64,000 nt of DNA, taken from positions 2,232,001 through 2,296,000 of the forward strand of contig JAKULF010000008.1 of NCBI GenBank assembly GCA_022661535.1. The letters run 5' to 3'. Positions 1-12,178 of the stretch are shown piece after piece. This DNA comes from Eutypa lata. Lineage: Eukaryota > Ascomycota > Sordariomycetes > Xylariales > Diatrypaceae. A program made the translations under genes and the position numbers. The first letter of the stretch is position 1, and each line of letters opens with the position of its first letter. The notes under the pieces are model-generated. The model made no database searches. It was given only the letters and a program-made list of their open reading frames with translations, and was not told where the DNA came from.

Positions 1-605
1 TGCACGAATAAGACGCCTTACGGACTTAAAGCCTTATCCAGACCGTAATCGGAGGTATGCTTATGAAATCCCTATAAATTCTCATATGTGTTCATATTAT
101 GTAGGTGAATATGGGCGAGGAAGAGAATGTGAAGGGCCGATGGAAATTGATGCTGAGGTCAGCAGTTTAGCATAGCCGACTAGGGGGTCCAAGGCATTAC
201 TTACAACAACTTTGTGCTAAATGTTAGTTATAGCTTCTACTAATATTATTTAAATTGGCTCAATCATATTACCCACAGCAATAGTAGCCTATAATTTCAG
301 TTCGTTTTAAGGCTTCAGCTTCTATAAGGACTTGTTGCGAGCGATGCTTTATTAATATTACGCGGATATGATAATAGAGAATCATACATATTAAACACTA
401 TTACTTTTACTTTTATATGTGGGAAGGCGGGTGATTTCGCAATTGTGCCAAAGCAGTGTCTTTCGAGCCACGAAGATAAACAGAAAAATGATGTGGCAGG
501 CGTCAGCATTTAGGTGTTTGCACCCATATATTTCCCACTTAGATTCCTGGGAATACACCATGCTTCCTAGGCCCTGGAAACGAGCCCCCGACTCTTCATC
601 ATATC
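1..605. other. Intergenic, nothing recognised
   Basis: AT-rich spacer downstream of the first minus-strand gene. Only short, unconvincing reading frames are present, with no recognisable protein similarity, RNA gene or repeat. Confidence 0.5.
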
Positions 606-3600
606 CTAGTATATATACGTGATGTCCCTTCCTTCGGGTGAGTTGATGCCATTGCACTCGGAACAAGAATTCTTGGAACAGATTACAATCGGCCTGTCAA
701 CATCAGAACCATGCTGACACAAGACCGAAACAATGGCCAATCTAGCAACCCAGTTATCATGACATCGCACAACTACGGAGCCATCGGCACAATCCAGCAC
801 CTGGTCCCACGTCTCGATAGACAGAATATCGGAGCTTTCCAGAGCCACCTTTTCATGAGAGCATGTGTGGCTGTGTCGCCGAACCCGGTTGCTTAGTAAT
901 GCTTGATGGATATTCACGTCTGCAACCCACTTGCCCGAATCTCGAACGGAGACCACGGCCTCGATGATATTCACATCAGCATCTCTCTGTCCTATGGACT
1001 GGAATCGCACCACGGGCGCCTGCCAATCCGTAAACCCCAAATGGAGTGACGTGCTCTTGAAGCTGTCCTGGGGCGTGCCGTTGAAGTCTGCGGGCTGCAC
1101 CCTCCAGGCTCCTGGATCGAGCTTCCGCACCATAAGGTCCGATGGAGATGTGAGGATCGAGAAGCCGGCCCTGCCCGTGTTTCCCAGGATTCTGGTGAAG
1201 CTATAGTTGGGATAATCTGATTCGGGATCCTTCACCATCTAGTACAACGACACGCCGGAATTGTTAGCTTTATTTAATATCCATAAATGCGGATGCGTGA
1301 GATCAGGATGGCTTACCGCAGTCAGCACAAAAATCGAATCCCCACCACTGAGGCCAATGATGTTGTAGTTTCCTTTCATGCCGTCAATGACATTATATCC
1401 GGTTTCAAAATACCCAATCAACGCTATAGCTGTGGCTTGATCGATGGATACATAGGAAGGTGCGTGGAACCAATCGTCTTTGCTTAGCTTTTTCGAAAAT
1501 ATCGGCGGGTCGAAGGTATTTTCCACTATCGAGCATGATATCATCCCGCCTCCAGCAGCGGGCTCCCTATAGAGCTCACGCACGGCCACCAGGACTTTCA
1601 AGAAGGCAAATGCAGGCTCACCCTCTACCATCATTTTCAGGCGTAGCGGGTCGATAAGATCATACTCAAAACACCACAGGATATCATCCAGTGTTACCGT
1701 CGGAGCCGAACCGGCGCCAAGTGGGGTGCTTTGGGCGCTCGCCCTCCCCTTCCCCTTGGCGTAGACAGCGGCTTGTTCGCCAAATGCATAATATTGGAGG
1801 GATTTGCTGTCGCTTTCTTGGCCGAAAAAGAAGCCGTACTTGTCTTCGGGGTTATTATTGACAGTCACGATATCAGTCAAGCCGTCGTAGTCCCAGGGCA
1901 AGAACGTTCTCCTGTATAACCCGGATGCGTCTTCTAGATACACCAATGATTCACCCCGAAGTTCTCGCTGTCTTTGGTTCAAGTGATCGGCACGAGCTTG
2001 GCTAAATTTTGTTTTGGCGGAGTCTATCCTCTTTTGCATTTCTTCTTCGATTGCCATTCGTCGGTCTTTCGCCGCTTCCTCTGCAACCCTTTTCGCGTCT
2101 TCCGGTAACATAGGCGGGACCCATGTATTCGAGGGCTCGTTGAAATTTGCCGCCCACGCATCTTCGTGGTGTATTAATGGCGGCTCGGGTTCGTCTTTAT
2201 CGTCATCGCAGTAACCGTCACCGTTACCGTTGCCATCATCTTCGTTGTCTTCATATCCATCTTGTTTGGAACTGTCTTGCTCAAAACTAGACCCTTCAGC
2301 AATCCCATTATTTAAGTTATCGTTAACTTCACTCTCGCCACCCTGAGGTGAAACACATTTATTTAAATGCATCTCAGACGCATTCACATAGGTGTCTTGT
2401 CCTGATCCTGAAGAGTCTTGACTGTTGTCATAAATAGAGAATTGTATCTCAGTTTCGTCGCTATCATATTCTCTGCAATGAAAAAGGTTCAGGCAACCAT
2501 CAGCATTTCTTATTTGCTTCTCGTGTGAGACACGAAGCTGTTCATTTTCCAATCTCGCTGCTGTAGGTGATTCTCCCCCTGCCTCTAACTTCCTGTCTTT
2601 TGCATTGTTTGCGGCCATTATTTCGTCATTGTAGGCTTCCGTGATGTGATCTGGGGTTTCAATCCAGCGACGGAATTTGCTGTTATGACTTGCATGACCC
2701 GGAAAGTCAACATTCTCTCCCGAATGTGAAAATACGCTAGCAAAACTGTGATTTATCCTCGACGATCCGTCTTGGAAGCAGACGATGATGCTGTTGCTAT
2801 TGTCGAGCCCCGCTGTTCGAGCTGCGAGACGTCTCAACAATTCAATCTTTCTGTCAGGCTCCTTTAGAAGGAATAAGAGATTGGGAAGATCCAAGAATCC
2901 GAACATTGGCATTCTTTGGGCTGTGAGTGAACTCGGCAGGAAGTTCGGTCGTCGGCGTCCCAGCGAGACAGCAAGTATAGCCTCTTTGCTTTCCTCCATA
3001 TACATTTGTAAAGGTCTCCTTATCAATGCCTGCCAGTCTTCCTCGAACTTCCCCTGGTCTCCCAAAGGAAAAGCGTTTGCCAATTCCTGAATAATCTTGA
3101 TCGAGGTATTCATTCCCTGTTTAGGAATAGACCAGCATCTCATCAAACTGCCAAAACAAATCAGGATAAGCTCGTCCATACTCAATCTTGACCCGTTGAC
3201 ATCAAGTCTTCGGGTTTGTCTCATTGGATCTCCGTAAAACTTATGGTGGGCTAATGATAGCGACCAGTATACTCCCTGTTCCTCTCGACGCGATGGGTCC
3301 GAGATGCCTAGAGACAGGATGCCACCTTGTTTCACCAAAGCATCATTTAAGGATACTTCTGTATTTCCCATAGGGCTGTTGAAGACAACCATGTCTGGGA
3401 AAATATGCCAAGCCGAAAGACCTAACAGGACTGAACCGTCTCGAACAACATACTGCAACATATAGAGTTAGCAATTGCTTATTTTTTAGCGAGATGTGAA
3501 AGTTGTTCGGGAGGGTTTACTTTTGAATATACCCCATCCGGCAACTTGAAGCATTAAAACTAGGCATAAGAGGAAGAAATTGACTATGGAGATTACTTAC

Positions 3601-4401
3601 AGGCGTACCTGAAACAAGCCCTTCCATAGCATCAAGTGCCGATTTCCAGACGTAGATGACGTTTGAATATAGTGAAGTGCCATTTTGATGGATGGCGATG
3701 CTGAGGTTCTTGATGATAAGGAGAAATTGCTTATATTGTCGCTGCCGCGCCTTATCCGCAGTCTGCAACCATGCTCTAGCACTTGCATCCCATTTGCTGA
3801 GTTGCTCTCTCGTGATGTCTTGCTGTATAGCAGAAACCCATGCTACCGGAACATCCCGAACCTCTTCAAATCTCGATTTGATCTCTACCTTTCTCTCCGC
3901 CACGACCTCTACCCAGATAGAGGTGGCCTCGGTATGAGACCACATTCGAGCAATGATACAGGCTAGCAAGTGCATGGGGAGGGCGGCTTTACTGGACGTT
4001 GCGGCTGCCCAGATCGAAGTCGCGTCGATGCCACCGTACTCGGTTCGAATCCAATTGCGGTTTTGTCCCGAACCCCCATCCGAATCCACTTCCGACATCT
4101 CTCTAGAGATCTCAGATGCCCGGGTGCCGTAAGCCTTGATGAGATTAGGCGCCTCTGGACAGACGCCCTCAAAGAGAGCCCCCAACCTCCTAGCCGTTGC
4201 ATGGAGCGGACCCGTCTCCGCTGCGCGGACGCGCGAAGGCGTGAGGAAGTTTCCGATCGCTTGATATTCTGACGGGGCTTCGAGCTTCACCAGCGAGAAA
4301 TCGAAGTTGAGGTTCGCCGCCGCGATCGTGAGTTCCTGAGCTGCTTGCGCAAATCCAGCCTGGATGCGACCTACGGATAGCCCTTCCGTCATCTTGGGCA
4401 C
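606..4401 (-). CDS. Large conserved fungal protein of unknown function, 3 exons
   Basis: Proposed exons are 4401-3601, 3452-1317 and 1238-606, giving about 1189 residues. Intron 1 (148 nt) has a GTAAGT donor at 3600 and a TTGCAG acceptor. Intron 2 (78 nt) has a GTAAGC donor at 1316 and a CTAAC branch, and its TAG acceptor (1241-1239) would otherwise read as an in-frame stop; phases match at both joins. The N-terminal motif SVGRIQAGFAQAAQEL, then RRLGALFEGVCP, TSIWAAATS and WSLSLAHHKFYG, recall a family I know from many filamentous fungi with no assigned function. The middle is low-complexity and acidic (about residues 660-690). A charged, probably coiled-coil helix follows (about 710-765), and a conserved C-terminal part carries VRDSGKWVADVNI. 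No signal peptide or membrane segment is visible. Exon calls are firm; function is unknown. Confidence 0.85.
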
Positions 4402-5069
4402 AAGTTACAGGTCGTTGGAAAGTGAGTTTCCAGAGTACTCTGGAGCGAAATGAGTCCGTTTTGATGGAGCGGGGCCAGAGCAGGTTAGGGAGTTCCACGT
4501 CATCCGCGAGGGGCGAGGCTGGCGGGTGTGTAGTATCTAACAGGGGTCAGCAAAGCTGCACCTTGGCCCAATCATGGGTGCTGGACATAGCCAACTGCAT
4601 AATCAAAGATTTATGAACCAAGAATGGCATCTTATCACTTCAGTGGCTAATATCCGTCTAATATCAATTTCGAACTTGTCTCTAGGAAGAGACATCTTCC
4701 GTCTACGTCTCGGTTGAATACTTGTACTTAACCTTGTGAAAGCCGGTGGCTTAGAAGATCCCGCAATCGCTGTTAGAGGTAGTCTTTAGTCCCTAGGGAA
4801 GTCAACAGCTCCCTACAATTGGGTTGGACTGAATATTGATAATCACCTGAAAGCAATATTGTCACATTAAGGGTACGATTTGTGGTCCGAAGTGACAGGA
4901 GTTCTTCCAATAGGTAGTGGTGGCTAATGTCGACTAGTGTATGTTACGCTCAAAACCCCTGATAAAAACGCCGTATCTACCTATCAAGCGAATGGAACCT
5001 TCACCTTATATATCGCTGCTGGAATTGACAGTGCGCTAGTATTCGTCATATCATGATAATACACCAGGA
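4402..5069. other. Intergenic, 3' side of PNG1 and promoter of the upstream gene
   Basis: Spacer between two minus-strand genes. It should hold the promoter of the orphan gene and the 3' end of PNG1. No further coding sequence or repeat is seen. Confidence 0.5.
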
Positions 5070-6167
5070 CTACTTACCCATCTCCCCTCTCGCCTCCTTC
5101 CAATCTGTGCTTCCACTCTCCCTCGGAAGTTCTTCTGCAGGTGCCGCTGGTGTTGATTCAACCAAGTAACTCGCCAACTCCCGCTCCTCGGCTTCATCCT
5201 CCTCCTCCAGCCTTGCCTTATCGGCAGGGGCACGACACCGGTCATTGATATCCCGGATAGCGCGCTTAAGCGACTCCTCTGAGCCGCGAGTCCGGGGCAG
5301 GCACTGGTCCTCCTTGCGCACGTACCGGCGCGTGACGTCCTGGGCACCATCACTGCTGAACGCCAGGCAGTAGCTCATCTTCTTGCCCCAGCCCATGGCG
5401 TAGGTCCGCGGCTGGTCAAAGACCTGCTCGCAACTGTCGCAGTGCACCCACCTCTTAAGCTTCTCGCTGTACACCTCGGTCCAGACGTGATCCTCAGCGT
5501 TCCAGACCCAGCGCGCGCGCGATCCTAGCGCGAGGCAGCACAGCGTGAAGCAATTCGCCCACTCGCCACAGCGACCCTTGCGCCACTCGAGCAGGGTACC
5601 AGGGTCCTCGTACCGCGGGAATCGCTCGATGTGGGAGCAAGCAGCGTCGCCATTGCTGCCTTTGCATCGGTAGATCTCGGTACCCCTCGCGCCCTTCCTC
5701 AGCTCCTCTTCGCTTGGCCGCGCTGCGCTCTGTATCTGCGTCTCCCCGCCGCACGCGGAGCACGGGGGCGTTGTGATCCATGTGAAGAATTCTTCCTTGA
5801 AATACTTAAGAAGGGCCTTGATGACGTAGTCCTGGTGGCCTAGCTCCGGGTGATAACCGGCGAACATGTCCAGCTCCGGGTCGTCAGGGGCGAACTCGTC
5901 GGCGTAGCGGTAGATCTTGCCCAGGTCCAACGTGTCTAACGCTTTGTCTAGGAGCCCCGGTCGTTGGTACCGCTGTGGCATGTATGAGAGGGAGATGGCC
6001 TCCTTGTAAAGCGCATCCGGCTGGTGTGTGTCGCTTGAAATGGGGGCGTGAGTGTCATCTGGTGGCACTTGTCCTTGATTTTGACTCTTTTCGGCCATAA
6101 GCTGCCTGAAGCGGCGTCCCAGGTCGCTTATCAGTTCCGGATCCATCGTTGTGTTACCGAAATGCAC
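5070..6167 (-). CDS. PNG1: Peptide N-glycanase (PNGase), transglutaminase-like, catalytic triad intact
   Basis: This 365-residue protein matches the cytosolic PNGase family, which removes N-glycans from misfolded glycoproteins exported from the ER and works with Rad23 and the proteasome. Visible parts are the PUB-less fungal N-terminus, a zinc site (CSAC at 136-139, then Cys168 and Cys177), and the transglutaminase core. The core has GRCGEWANCF (Cys200), WNAEDHVWTEVYS (His227) and WVHCDSCEQ (Asp244), followed by GWGKKMSYCLAFS and DVTRRYVR. The Cys-His-Asp triad is complete. From memory, Neurospora PNG1 has lost the catalytic residues, so retention here is notable. Met8 is an alternative start. 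The stop overlaps a GGTAAGTAG donor-like string, so a short extra 3' exon cannot be excluded. Single exon as read. Confidence 0.92.
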   Translation of the reverse strand: MHFGNTTMDPELISDLGRRFRQLMAEKSQNQGQVPPDDTHAPISSDTHQPDALYKEAISLSYMPQRYQRPGLLDKALDTLDLGKIYRYADEFAPDDPELDMFAGYHPELGHQDYVIKALLKYFKEEFFTWITTPPCSACGGETQIQSAARPSEEELRKGARGTEIYRCKGSNGDAACSHIERFPRYEDPGTLLEWRKGRCGEWANCFTLCCLALGSRARWVWNAEDHVWTEVYSEKLKRWVHCDSCEQVFDQPRTYAMGWGKKMSYCLAFSSDGAQDVTRRYVRKEDQCLPRTRGSEESLKRAIRDINDRCRAPADKARLEEEDEAEERELASYLVESTPAAPAEELPRESGSTDWKEARGEMGK

Positions 6168-7012
6168 GTGGTTCGCTACCGGGGACTTCTTAGTTGTTGA
6201 AGAATGGGATAAGGGGTTACTTTGGTGGTGATGATAGTAATTGAGCTTAAATATTACACATTGGCGATTCTGAATATCAATTCTTGTGTTTGTAGTTTCT
6301 ATGAGACGTCACGTCACGTCATTGTGCAATTGGTGGTAGGTAAGTTCAAGGCAATGTGACCTGCCAACGTATAGAAGCCATGGTGCGCAAGGCAACAGTA
6401 TCCACTCCCACTGACGTCGTTAAATGTCGAAGCGCACGGACCAACACGACGGTTTCCCTAGTTCAGCCCCTTTTCATTTACCTGATTACCTGAACTTCAG
6501 GTAATCAGGTCCTGAAGTATACTTATACTTACTTTAGGTAAGTATTTATTTATAATCATGATCTATACCTTGATATTTCCCATCATATTTTTCTCTAAGA
6601 TCACGATTGGTGTTTGCAGACCTGCGCATATCATGCAAGTTGCATAGTGTTAGCCCCCATCACGTACGCCTGAATCTTGTTATTAAAAGAAATTAGAAAA
6701 TACTATAAAATGACAGGCTTTGACCTGAACGAACTATGCTATAATATTTCGTAATTTGAGTCTAGAAGGTGAGCTCCTCATCTATTCTAATTCTTTCAGG
6801 GAGCTTCCATCGGGTTTTTAAGTCTCATGCGGTAATCAGTATGTCAAGCACAAGGCAACGGATGTAGATAGAGAAGGAGAGGACTTGTCAAAGAGCGTAT
6901 CACATTGATAATATTTGCTGTAGCCGGCTACATTGCTTATGTGGATGTTATGCTTTGAAGCCCGAACGAGTCTAAGCTATGCCCAACTTGTACCAAGCCT
7001 ACTTTCCCCTCA
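6168..7012. other. Intergenic, PNG1 promoter region
   Basis: AT-rich spacer upstream of PNG1 and downstream of rhodopsin-domain gene A. Apart from the palindrome listed separately and a small TACTTAC/GTAAGTA inverted repeat at 6526-6544, I see nothing. Confidence 0.5.
6480..6510. repeat. 31-bp perfect palindrome
   Basis: Two 15-bp arms, ACCTGATTACCTGAA and its exact complement, flank a single C at 6495. It lies about 310 bp upstream of the PNG1 start. It could extrude as a cruciform, bind a dimeric regulator, or be a relic of a mobile element. Confidence 0.9.
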
Positions 7013-8430
7013 TTATACCATCGCCACAGTATCAAATCGGGTATTGCCTTGAGAGTGACTAGCCCTAGAAGAATCTGACAACGCTCTAGAGATTTCTTCC
7101 GTCATACTAGACCCTGTGTCCACCGTCAAGGCCGTTAGCCTGCTAGAGCGCCTCGCGATGAATCTAGACCGATGGACTGGTACATATGTGGGCCGACTGT
7201 TCGACGCCTGGGAGGTCGAGCTCATCTTGCTCTTGATGTGGGTGAAGAAGCGAGGAAAATAGGGTAAACACGCGACGAGCGTGACAGTGGTGGTTTCACC
7301 AAGTCTGAGTAGGTATGAGAATTAGATAAGAATGCCGCTAGAAGCATTACGATGAAAAGAAAAATCCGACTTACGCCCATTGATTAACAGGTAAGAGAAG
7401 CCAAGTAGCATCGTAAAGGTCTAGTTTCAAACTGTAGGATAATCGGGCAATACTTGCCATGCACGCACTGCATTCCTCGGTTAGCAAGCGCTTTCATCTG
7501 AGGCGGGATTGAAAGATGCAAAGTAGGTAACATAGAAAGACTTACAAAACACCAATGGAGAATAACGAGCCGGCGGCGATCTTGGTTTTAATTGGTGCTT
7601 GTAATTTGGAGATGGCAGCAAGGGGAACAGCCAGGATTGTCAAATCAGATAGGATGTTGAGCGCACCGCTGGGGATGTAAAGATCAGCCTGGTTGATGCA
7701 GTGGCCTGGAGTTGCGGGGCTCCACTGCTTCTTGATGGGTTTACAGCCGAATATGATAAGAAGAATGACGAGGGAGTACAACAACAGGTTCGCCCAGATG
7801 AGACCCCATATCACCCTGACGACAACCTTCTTGCGACGGTGATCGTAGAATATCGATTTAATCAGTTGTAGCACCGCATATTTGGCAGTGAACATTATTA
7901 GACAATAAATGATGGCCTCGATATTGACAAGCTGTGATCAATCCCGAATATTAGATAACGGATAGAACAAACGAATTGAGGTGGGACAGCGTCCTACTCA
8001 CGACGTAGATGCTCTCGTAGTTTGCTAACGACACGTTCCACCCGTGCTTCCCTTTGCCGAGTCCGCATGACACTATTTCAACAGAGGCGAATGCAACCGA
8101 ACTGATCTGTCACGGGTCAGCTCAGGAAAGCCATCCATCTGAATAGTTAATTGCGTACTGCTGCAAGTATAAGAGCCCCTAAGTAACCCCAGTCAGATCC
8201 CGTTGCGCAAGTTCACTTGGGGCAGACTCACAATCATCTAACTTGAAATCCTTGAGGATGACTCGCCGCGTGTATATGCGCACGGCAACAGGTAAAACGC
8301 ATAACAGCGAGCATGCTATGGAAAGAACAACCTGAAACGGAAATTTAGTGTTGGCGGCATTCAAATCGGACTCTACTCCAGGAGGCGGCCGGCTTAATGG
8401 CGTAGTATTGGGATCCATCTCATTAAACAC
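7013..8430 (-). CDS. Fungal rhodopsin-domain membrane protein A, 6 exons
   Basis: Exons read as 8430-8232, 8178-8159, 8106-8002, 7931-7546, 7467-7375 and 7304-7013, all in phase, for 364 residues (Met5 at 8418 is an alternative start). The second exon is only 20 nt. The product has the seven-helix pattern of the fungal rhodopsin-domain family (SAT4/PTH11-related). Landmarks are RIYTRRVILKDFKLDD after helix 1, SIYV/LVNIEAIIYC at the exon 3-4 join, a CKPIKKQW loop with CINQ, NILSDLTILAVPL in helix 5, and a polar C-terminal tail. The family is found in plasma membranes and is not known to bind retinal; no CFEM domain is present. It could be a sensor, but the ligand is unknown. Junctions 2-3 use a GTACGC donor, the weakest of the set. 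Confidence 0.85.
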
Positions 8431-10199
8431 CCAAGAGCTTGATCATGGAAGGTCACGTATGGAAATGGCTTGTATTAAGACAAGATTCGAACAGAATAGT
8501 AGAATTATCACCAAAGGTACCTAGTGGGACGTGGTTCTGAAGCCTTGGATCACTCCCCATATATATCCCGGTAGCAGTGGCCTACCCACGTGTGTTGGTG
8601 CAACCGGGGTAATTCACTCACAATTCTTACCTGCCGACCATGCCAGGAATTTGCATAGATTCCTTCTGCATCGACAATACCGAAAGATGGGGTCGTTAGC
8701 CACTCAGACGGTACTCTAGGCGATGAGAATATGTTTGCTGGAAAACGGTTACACAGGTGGAGAAGTACGAATGCAACCCGCATGCTTGCAGATTTCAGCA
8801 AACATATCTAGGTCGATACAGCAGGCTCTATGTGGTGAGATTGTTGACTGGGTAGGATCTGTACCTCGAGGGGAGGAACCAATATGGGCTTCAAGAGTAA
8901 TTGAAAAGTACCCGTGAAGCTCGTAAACCCAAGGTAATCTCCATATCTAATAAATATGTGTAATATTTGGTTGGCTTTTGAATCTAGATAGTAAATGCGT
9001 AAACGATGTTCATCCGTATCTATTGCTTCTAGAAAGATGCAGGATGATTCCGAGAAACTTCTGAACATGGAGGGTAAGTGTTTGGTTACCGATAGACTGG
9101 GTGCTTGCCTACTTGTTGCGTAACTCCACGTCGGTGGTTCCGTTAAAATTCCTTATGTGGTATCTATTGGTGGTACGGAGAGTTAAGGTTAATTGTAAAG
9201 TGATGTAAGCGCACACAATATATCATTTATCTCTAAATGTTAAAGAATTGATAGATGACAAGGGGGCCAGGGCAAAGAGAAGGTGGGTAACGCCGGCTCT
9301 AGGGCAATTTAGATAATAATAGCGTTATGTTTCAGTTATATTTTAAAATAATGTGTCATGCGGTTTGCGCAGTATCAATTCGGGGTAGTATTAGTTCGTA
9401 CAAGGCATCATGCTCGACCATATCGATAGTATTACCAAATACCTACGATACCAACTGATAGTATCCTTTGCCGGATGATATCAATGTATATGTTTCTGAT
9501 CATAATATGTCAATCCCTACCCCCTTATTTGTCGTCCTTGTATGAACAACTATTTGTACAACATCTGAGGTTATATACACTATCTGCAGGAAGTTAAACG
9601 ACGTTGTCTCTTTAGATACTTCAATTATATTTACTGTTGTACTCTCTGGCAACATGCCCTGCGTTACTATTATCAAGTTCGGCACAAGCCGAGGGATTCA
9701 ATGATGAAACTTCAAACCCCACATCACCGAATGCTTTTGACCTACATGATCCAATGCAAGTAAGGGTAGTTGACATATATAACCGTTCATTGGCGGTCAT
9801 GTCGAAGGTTGTACCAAACATTTAAATAGACTGCATATTGGCCTCGCTGGTACTAACCTGCAGGTAATGGGCTTATGAATCACCAACAAGTAGAAATAAT
9901 TGCCCAGTTGAAAAGGACCGGTAACGTGCATGAGATCGAACTATATGATGATTGGTATGTTCACCGAATAATACCCATCTTATAAATTAAAGCTGAAGCG
10001 AACCTATAGATAGAAACCAAAGAACACCCTGCCTACATACCTATATAGTTTCCAAACTGGGCCCGCCCACACTCCCTCGAGTTATACAAACAATGGTCAC
10101 GCGGGGGATCTCAAGTTTTCCTCCATCTCCAAACCTCGACCAATCAGCTAACAAACCAGCCTCTCTTCCCCTCTTTCTCCTGACGCCTCTTCCTGCGGC
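8431..10199. other. Intergenic, nothing recognised
   Basis: About 1.8 kb of AT-rich DNA between the rhodopsin-domain gene and the 3' end of the P450. I found no convincing exon, RNA gene or repeat. Confidence 0.45.
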
Positions 10200-12178
10200 C
10201 TACCTAGGACGAAACCGCGCTTTCACACCCGACAGGGCGGCAAAGTAGTTGAAGCTTCGCATATCCTTGATTCTGGGCATCTCCACGATTTCGACGTCGA
10301 ACTCCGACACGAGCAGCGGCACGAGCCGAGCGATTATCAACTCGGCCAAATGGCGACCAGGGCACACATGGGCTCCTGCACCCCAGGAGAGGCTCGTCTT
10401 CTCTAGCGTCTTCATCATTGCATCATCTGCTTGATCACCGACGTCATCATCGGCCCCCTCCTCTCGAAGCCAGCGCTCCGGTCGGAACTCAGCCGCGTCC
10501 GACCCGAAGACCGCCGGGTTGAGATGCATAGCCGCTACGTTGACGCCGACAACCGTTCCCGGGGCGAAGTTGTAGCCGTGTAGATGCAGTTCTGTTCCTC
10601 CCCCTTTCCGGGTGCCAGAAGGAACAACCCTCGACATCGACAGCGACGAAACAGGCCGCACCCGCAGCGTCTCCTTGACGCACGCCTGCGTGTACCTGCA
10701 CTTCTCCATATCGGGGATGCCACTTCCGCCCTCGCCGCGGGCGCATGCACTCAGCACCTCCGCCTCGACGCGCGCCTTGATGGCCGGGTTAGCGCAAATC
10801 AACGCGAGCGCAGCGGTAATGGTCGCCGTCGTGGTGTCCCGACCCGCTACGAAGTTCAGATTTGCCATCCCGGCTGCGTGGTCGGGCTTGAATTCGGCCT
10901 TCTTGATCGTGAGGTGGAGGAGCTCTTCGAGCATATCCGAGGGCGGCGGCAGCGGCAGCGGTAGTGGTCGTTTCTCATCCACTCCTGGGCGGTTGTTGAG
11001 GTCGGAGGCGCCACTGCTACTGCTGGTGCTACTGCTGATTCTGGAGAAGCAGTCGACTTTCTCTTTTATTAGTCTTGCTGTCGTCTGAGACGGTAGGACT
11101 ACATCAGCGAGATCATTCTTTGGCGAAAGAATATGTATGATGAAAAAAGATGTTACCGAATTTTTCCGCCTAAGGGAAAAGGGGTTTCCGAGAAGCTAGA
11201 CCTACCTGTTCCATGGGGACATAACCCTCAAGCTTCGGAACCACCAGCCCGCATATCGCAGTGATTTTGGGTCTCAGCCCCGGGTAGCCCTGTATCAGGC
11301 GAGTAAGCCACGAGACGGACCCGAGGACACTAAGTTGACGCCACTTAGCGATGCTGACATCCCAGTGCCCAAGGCCATCCCGAGCTTCGATCAGACCCGG
11401 CGACCAATCTTGACCTAACGTCACGGCGCCGAGACACTCGACCACGGCGACGTGGATCCACTCGGCAAGATCAAGCGTCTGACTCCCTTCTACCTTCTCT
11501 CGAAGAGGAGCCCTCAGCTTGGTGACGAAGCTACGCAACGCTTCATCTACGCGGGCGCCGTACTTCCGTACCGATGCTGCCAAGTACGTCGCGCCGATGT
11601 TCCGCCGGTGACTCCGGTGGCGCTGGATGTTCAGCTCGCCGTTGATCGTGAACCCGGTTTTCCCATCGTCAGGTTGTCGGCGGCGTAGTAGCCAGTCGAC
11701 CTGTCCCGGTCTCTGGTTGAATGTATCTGATTGTCGGACCTCAGTTGACGCGGATGCAGGCTGATAAGGGGTAAAACCATCGACACAGGGGGCTTACAGT
11801 AGAAGTCGCTCTTTTGGAGATAGCCCGTTCCGCCTATGTTCACAAAGATGAACAGTTAGATTCACGTGGTTGTAAATGTTGCAACGGATGCACCGACAGA
11901 CCATATATTGCCTGAAACGCCTCCTTTGAGTCGAATTGCACCTCGTTGGGGCCGATCCGAACGGCCGGTCCGTACTTGGCGTGGAACTCCCGGCTTTGCA
12001 AGAGCAGCTGGCTCTTTTTGATCTGGTAAGCATACCATAATGACGTAATAGCCGCGAGTCTTGGGCCGGGGACCTTCGCTAGAGGGTGGAAATATAAGCG
12101 ATATATACTTAAAGAGATGTGGTACAACAGCAGATACGCTGCGAGGAGGATCAACAGAGAATGCGACCCAATATCCAT
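10200..12178 (-). CDS. Cytochrome P450 monooxygenase, 4 exons
   Basis: Exons read as 12178-11902, 11833-11798 (36 nt), 11726-11206 and 11084-10200, in phase, giving about 572 residues. The N-terminus is a single membrane anchor followed by FHPLAKVPGPRLAA. Exon 2 encodes GTGYLQKSDFY. Exon 3 holds the C-helix region with RHRSHRRNIG. Exon 4 carries the I-helix oxygen motif AGRDTTTATITAAL, the ExxR motif KETLRVRP, FRPERWLR, and the heme loop SWGAGAHVCPGRHLA with the thiolate Cys. A Pro/Ser-rich insert precedes the I-helix and makes the protein longer than a usual ~520-residue P450. The exon 1 donor (GTCTGT) is unusual and is the least certain join. An ER-bound oxygenase of unknown substrate is expected. 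No biosynthetic partner genes sit beside it. Confidence 0.88.

Noticed and set aside
1239..1241. In-frame TAG followed directly by ATG, suggesting readthrough or two separate genes
   Set aside because: It is the acceptor of a good 78-nt intron (GTAAGC donor, CTAAC branch) and the frame continues in phase.
4030..4045. B-box-like GGTTCGAATCC on the plus strand
   Set aside because: It lies inside a conserved exon of the orphan gene with no A box or terminator at tRNA spacing.
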